A program made the position numbers and the translations under genes. The notes beneath the pieces were generated by a model. It had not been told where the DNA came from, did not search any database, and worked only from the letters and a program-made list of their open reading frames with translations. From JAVXNW01 sp036645575 (GTDB lineage Bacteria > Bacillota > Clostridia > Christensenellales > Aristaeellaceae), in NCBI GenBank assembly GCA_036645575.1, contig JAVXNW010000002.1:26659-90658 (forward strand): 64,000 nt of DNA. The letters are read 5' to 3'. The first letter of the stretch is position 1. The number at the start of each line of letters is the position of its first letter. Positions 61,884 through 64,000 of the stretch are shown piece by piece.

Positions 61884-62758
61884 TATGCCGTCCCTCCCAT
61901 TGATTTTTTCTGAAGTAGTCGCCTTCCCCCCACTCGGATCACCACCACCAACGCGACAATAAGGCTCAAAAAGGTCACGAGTGCCTGCGGAAGCGACGGC
62001 TGTAAAAATCCGCCGGTATGATCAAGCGCATCGAGACGGCTCATGGATGCGGGAGAAATCCACACATAGGCAAAGCCTTGCCAAAAGCTAAAGATATCCT
62101 GAAGCGTCAACGCGCAGGCACACAGCGTTCCGAAAACGTTTCTGAACAGCAGGTTTCCGAAAAAAGCCACCAGTCCCAGCACCATGCACACATTGATCTT
62201 CAGAAGCGTCGAAAATCCAAGCGCCAGAAGCGGGTCATATAGCCGTATCAGCACGACAGAGGGCAGAAAACCCACGCCGTATTGCGATACCGCGTCGGTC
62301 ATGGCCAGCGTCTTCCAGATCGTTCCCCATTCACAGCGCCAGTCTATGTAGGGAAGCGTAACCGCAATGCTGCAAAACACCCAGTACAGGACGTAGAGGA
62401 TTGACAGCATCAAGATATGCCCCACCGACCCATAGAGCCAGTTGATTCGCCCGGCACGCAATGTGCTCTGTTCATAGGTGTAATCGATATAGGGGAGATC
62501 CGCATACAAAAGCACCGCGCCCAGCAACACAAAAACGCTCATGTACAGCCCGCCCGTGTAATCCGAAAACACAAAGACGGCGGCAAACGGCGTAATGCCA
62601 TGCTGCGTTGCCCCGGAAAAGTTCATGATCGGACGCAGGTAATAGTATAGATACATGGGAACCACCATCGCCAGTACCAAGGTTCTGGAGGAGCCAAGGG
62701 TTCTGCTCAACTGCATCCGCACAATCGCCATGACGGGTCTGATTCGCCTGTCATACAT
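61883..62758 (-). CDS. ABC transporter permease
   Basis: About 291 residues with six or seven helices (TLVLAMVVPMYLYYYLRPIM, LYMSVFVLLGAVLLYADLPY, HILMLSILYVLYWVFCSIAV, NVCMVLGLVAFFGNLLFRNV, ALVTFLSLIVALVVVIRVGG). It resembles the ABC-2 type subunits found with small exporters, but I cannot assign a family. I choose the ATG at 62758 with AGGAGGACG upstream. It lies between the ATPase and a second permease, with overlaps on both sides. Confidence 0.82.
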   Translation of the reverse strand: MYDRRIRPVMAIVRMQLSRTLGSSRTLVLAMVVPMYLYYYLRPIMNFSGATQHGITPFAAVFVFSDYTGGLYMSVFVLLGAVLLYADLPYIDYTYEQSTLRAGRINWLYGSVGHILMLSILYVLYWVFCSIAVTLPYIDWRCEWGTIWKTLAMTDAVSQYGVGFLPSVVLIRLYDPLLALGFSTLLKINVCMVLGLVAFFGNLLFRNVFGTLCACALTLQDIFSFWQGFAYVWISPASMSRLDALDHTGGFLQPSLPQALVTFLSLIVALVVVIRVGGRRLLQKKSMGGTA

Positions 62759-63524
62759 AGCCAATCGTCCTCCTGACACCCTTGATCATCACAAGCAACG
62801 CACACGCGCCCGGAAAAAGGGTGTTGATCGCAAACGCCGCGCCGAGCGGCAATCCGTCTGTCGCCATGCCATACATCAGGCGTTCCGCGCTAAAATAGTA
62901 CGGAATGCCGCTTGCCCAGAACAAAAAACAGGCCACATAAAAGATCATGATCGGCATAAAGTGGACGATCAGCTTATCATGCACCCATACCGACAGCGTC
63001 AGCGCGTAGAGCACCAGCATGGCGTTAAGCGTGGCGGTTCCGGCCGCATGGCAGAACATATAGCCTATTGAGTTTCCCGCAAGCAGCATCTCCCTTAGGT
63101 AATAGCCGTTACAGACGTCAAAATCCCCCCAGACCTTCACCCATATCGGCAATTTCGTCGACCAGTAGAGAAAACAGCCCGCAATCCCTAAAAAGACCGT
63201 TAGAAACGCAGCCACAAATACGGCGACAAACTTGGATACAGCATATTGTCGTATCCCCAGTTTAAGGCACAATACGGTTATTCGGCGACATCTGAAATCC
63301 TCCGCCACCGCATCTCCCATCGGAAGCGCCGCGCACAGGATCATCAGCGGGCCAAAATCGCTGCCTGTCAGGTATGTCTCAATCGCGCTGTTCTGCATGT
63401 GCGCTCCGCTCATGAGCGAGAACATGACGCCTATAATCGCCGCCGGAAAGCGCCAAGACCTGAGCGCATACTTTAGGTCCTCCCAAATCTGTCCACGCAT
63501 CCTTGGTTTTCCCCCTGTGCTCAT
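62751..63524 (-). CDS. Second ABC transporter permease
   Basis: 257 residues, about six helices (FPAAIIGVMFSLMSGAHM, FVAVFVAAFLTVFLGIAGCF, GTATLNAMLVLYALTLSVWV, PIMIFYVACFLFWASGIPYY, LPLGAAFAINTLFPGACALL). It belongs to the same loose ABC-2-like class as the gene after it. The start overlaps the upstream stop by 4 bp (ATGA), so all four genes are coupled. The substrate is unknown. Confidence 0.8.
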   Translation of the reverse strand: MSTGGKPRMRGQIWEDLKYALRSWRFPAAIIGVMFSLMSGAHMQNSAIETYLTGSDFGPLMILCAALPMGDAVAEDFRCRRITVLCLKLGIRQYAVSKFVAVFVAAFLTVFLGIAGCFLYWSTKLPIWVKVWGDFDVCNGYYLREMLLAGNSIGYMFCHAAGTATLNAMLVLYALTLSVWVHDKLIVHFMPIMIFYVACFLFWASGIPYYFSAERLMYGMATDGLPLGAAFAINTLFPGACALLVMIKGVRRTIGYV

Positions 63525-64000
63525 TGAATGCGCTTCCCTGTGAACGCATCAATTCGTTCCCAGTAAGCTGCCCTATCCATATTATCCGCCGAGTTGTAAT
63601 AGCCAAAGCACCATGCGGGACGCAGCACAAGTTCGTCTCCCGCCTTCACAACCACATATTGGAGCCTAATGTCCACGATCTCTATGGGCGCGCCCAGCAA
63701 AATGTCCGCATAAAATGATGAGACGATTTCGATCGCCTCCTCGATATTGATTATGGCCAATTTTTCGACTTCTTCCTGAAGTTCATAAAAACACCCGTCG
63801 GGTATGCAATAAAATACCCCCTTTTCGTCTATCAAGACAGAGAATATATTGCCAATCATGATTTCTCCGTTGTACATATCGTAATCCATCGGGTCAAGGG
63901 GTATGCCGTCTACCGTAGGGATCAGCTGAACGCAATAAAAGGCGTCGTGTTCCGTCCATTTTTCTACGGGCAAATTGTCCATCCCATCGATGTTATATTC
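63521..64000 (-). CDS. Protein of unknown function, 5' end outside window
   Basis: The frame is open to the right edge, so only the C-terminal 159 codons are seen. They read as a soluble alpha/beta protein (EHDAFYCVQLIPTVDGIPLD, IEEAIEIVSSFYADILLGAP, VVVKAGDELVLRPAWCFGYY) ending WERIDAFTGKRIQ. This end is like that of surface proteins whose last domain resembles a PepSY or YycI-type fold, but the match is weak. It is coupled to the ABC permease genes, so it is probably an accessory of that transporter. Confidence 0.6.
   Translation of the reverse strand, partial: EYNIDGMDNLPVEKWTEHDAFYCVQLIPTVDGIPLDPMDYDMYNGEIMIGNIFSVLIDEKGVFYCIPDGCFYELQEEVEKLAIINIEEAIEIVSSFYADILLGAPIEIVDIRLQYVVVKAGDELVLRPAWCFGYYNSADNMDRAAYWERIDAFTGKRIQ

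Overview
The window looks like a chromosomal segment of a GC-rich anaerobic member of the Bacillota (Clostridia). Evidence: AGGAGG-type ribosome binding sites, many ATGA-coupled genes, an ion-pumping Rnf complex, the c-di-AMP pair cdaA-cdaR, lipobox lipoproteins, HelD and Rad3-type helicases, and no respiratory cytochromes. I found no rRNA, tRNA, CRISPR array, phage or insertion sequence. Intergenic DNA and several genes carry short tandem duplications (9 to 45 bp units), which suggests frequent slippage. The right end (61.2-64 kb) is visibly less GC-rich.

Layout. 1-2.8 kb, minus: potassium uptake (trkH, an unreported-looking 37-residue membrane peptide, trkA, a solitary TrkA-N protein, a TPR-like protein). 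3-4 kb: an NYN-LOTUS RNA-binding protein. 4.2-8.7 kb: a solute-binding lipoprotein paired with a transmembrane GGDEF-EAL protein. 8.8-14.3 kb: a strongly promoted secreted protein, a DUF4432 epimerase-like protein, a membrane protein, galE, a repeat lipoprotein, nadE. 14.7-20.9 kb: operon helD, baiN-like, FAD oxidoreductase, rmuC. 21-24.6 kb: a paralogue of the secreted protein, a small membrane protein, a nuclease-Rad3 helicase fusion. 24.8-28.2 kb: manA, a glycosyltransferase, a MATE exporter. 28.4-39.2 kb: a large flavin redox locus. 39.4-46.5 kb: mntP with a cysteine-rich loop, an esterase, an alcohol dehydrogenase, an exported protein, an acetate-kinase-like protein, a C39-like protein, a HAD phosphatase. 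46.7-53.5 kb: a Cys/Gly-rich structural protein, a PIG-V-like mannosyltransferase, a MinD-like ATPase, an acidic-repeat membrane protein, cdaR, cdaA, an acetyltransferase. 53.6-61.1 kb: a GH2-like protein, NUDIX hydrolase, thrC, a DUF4832 protein, rplM-rpsI. 61.2-64 kb: an ABC exporter with two permeases and a cut-off gene.

The most interesting system is at 28.4-39.2 kb. It encodes a MerR-family regulator, an exported flavoprotein reductase (FMN_bind plus FAD domain), an ApbE flavin transferase, an RnfG-like protein enlarged to four FMN-binding domains, a DUF1622 membrane protein, RnfC, RnfD, RnfE, RnfA, RnfB and an FAD synthetase lacking the riboflavin kinase domain. The simplest reading is one module that makes FAD, attaches FMN outside the membrane, takes electrons from NADH or ferredoxin through Rnf, and passes them along a chain of FMN domains to an extracytosolic reductase. 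Related DNA elements containing CGGGTAT lie at the merR, reductase and apbE-rnf promoters; the reductase promoter has the 19-bp spacer typical of MerR-controlled promoters. All functions are inferred from sequence; none was tested.
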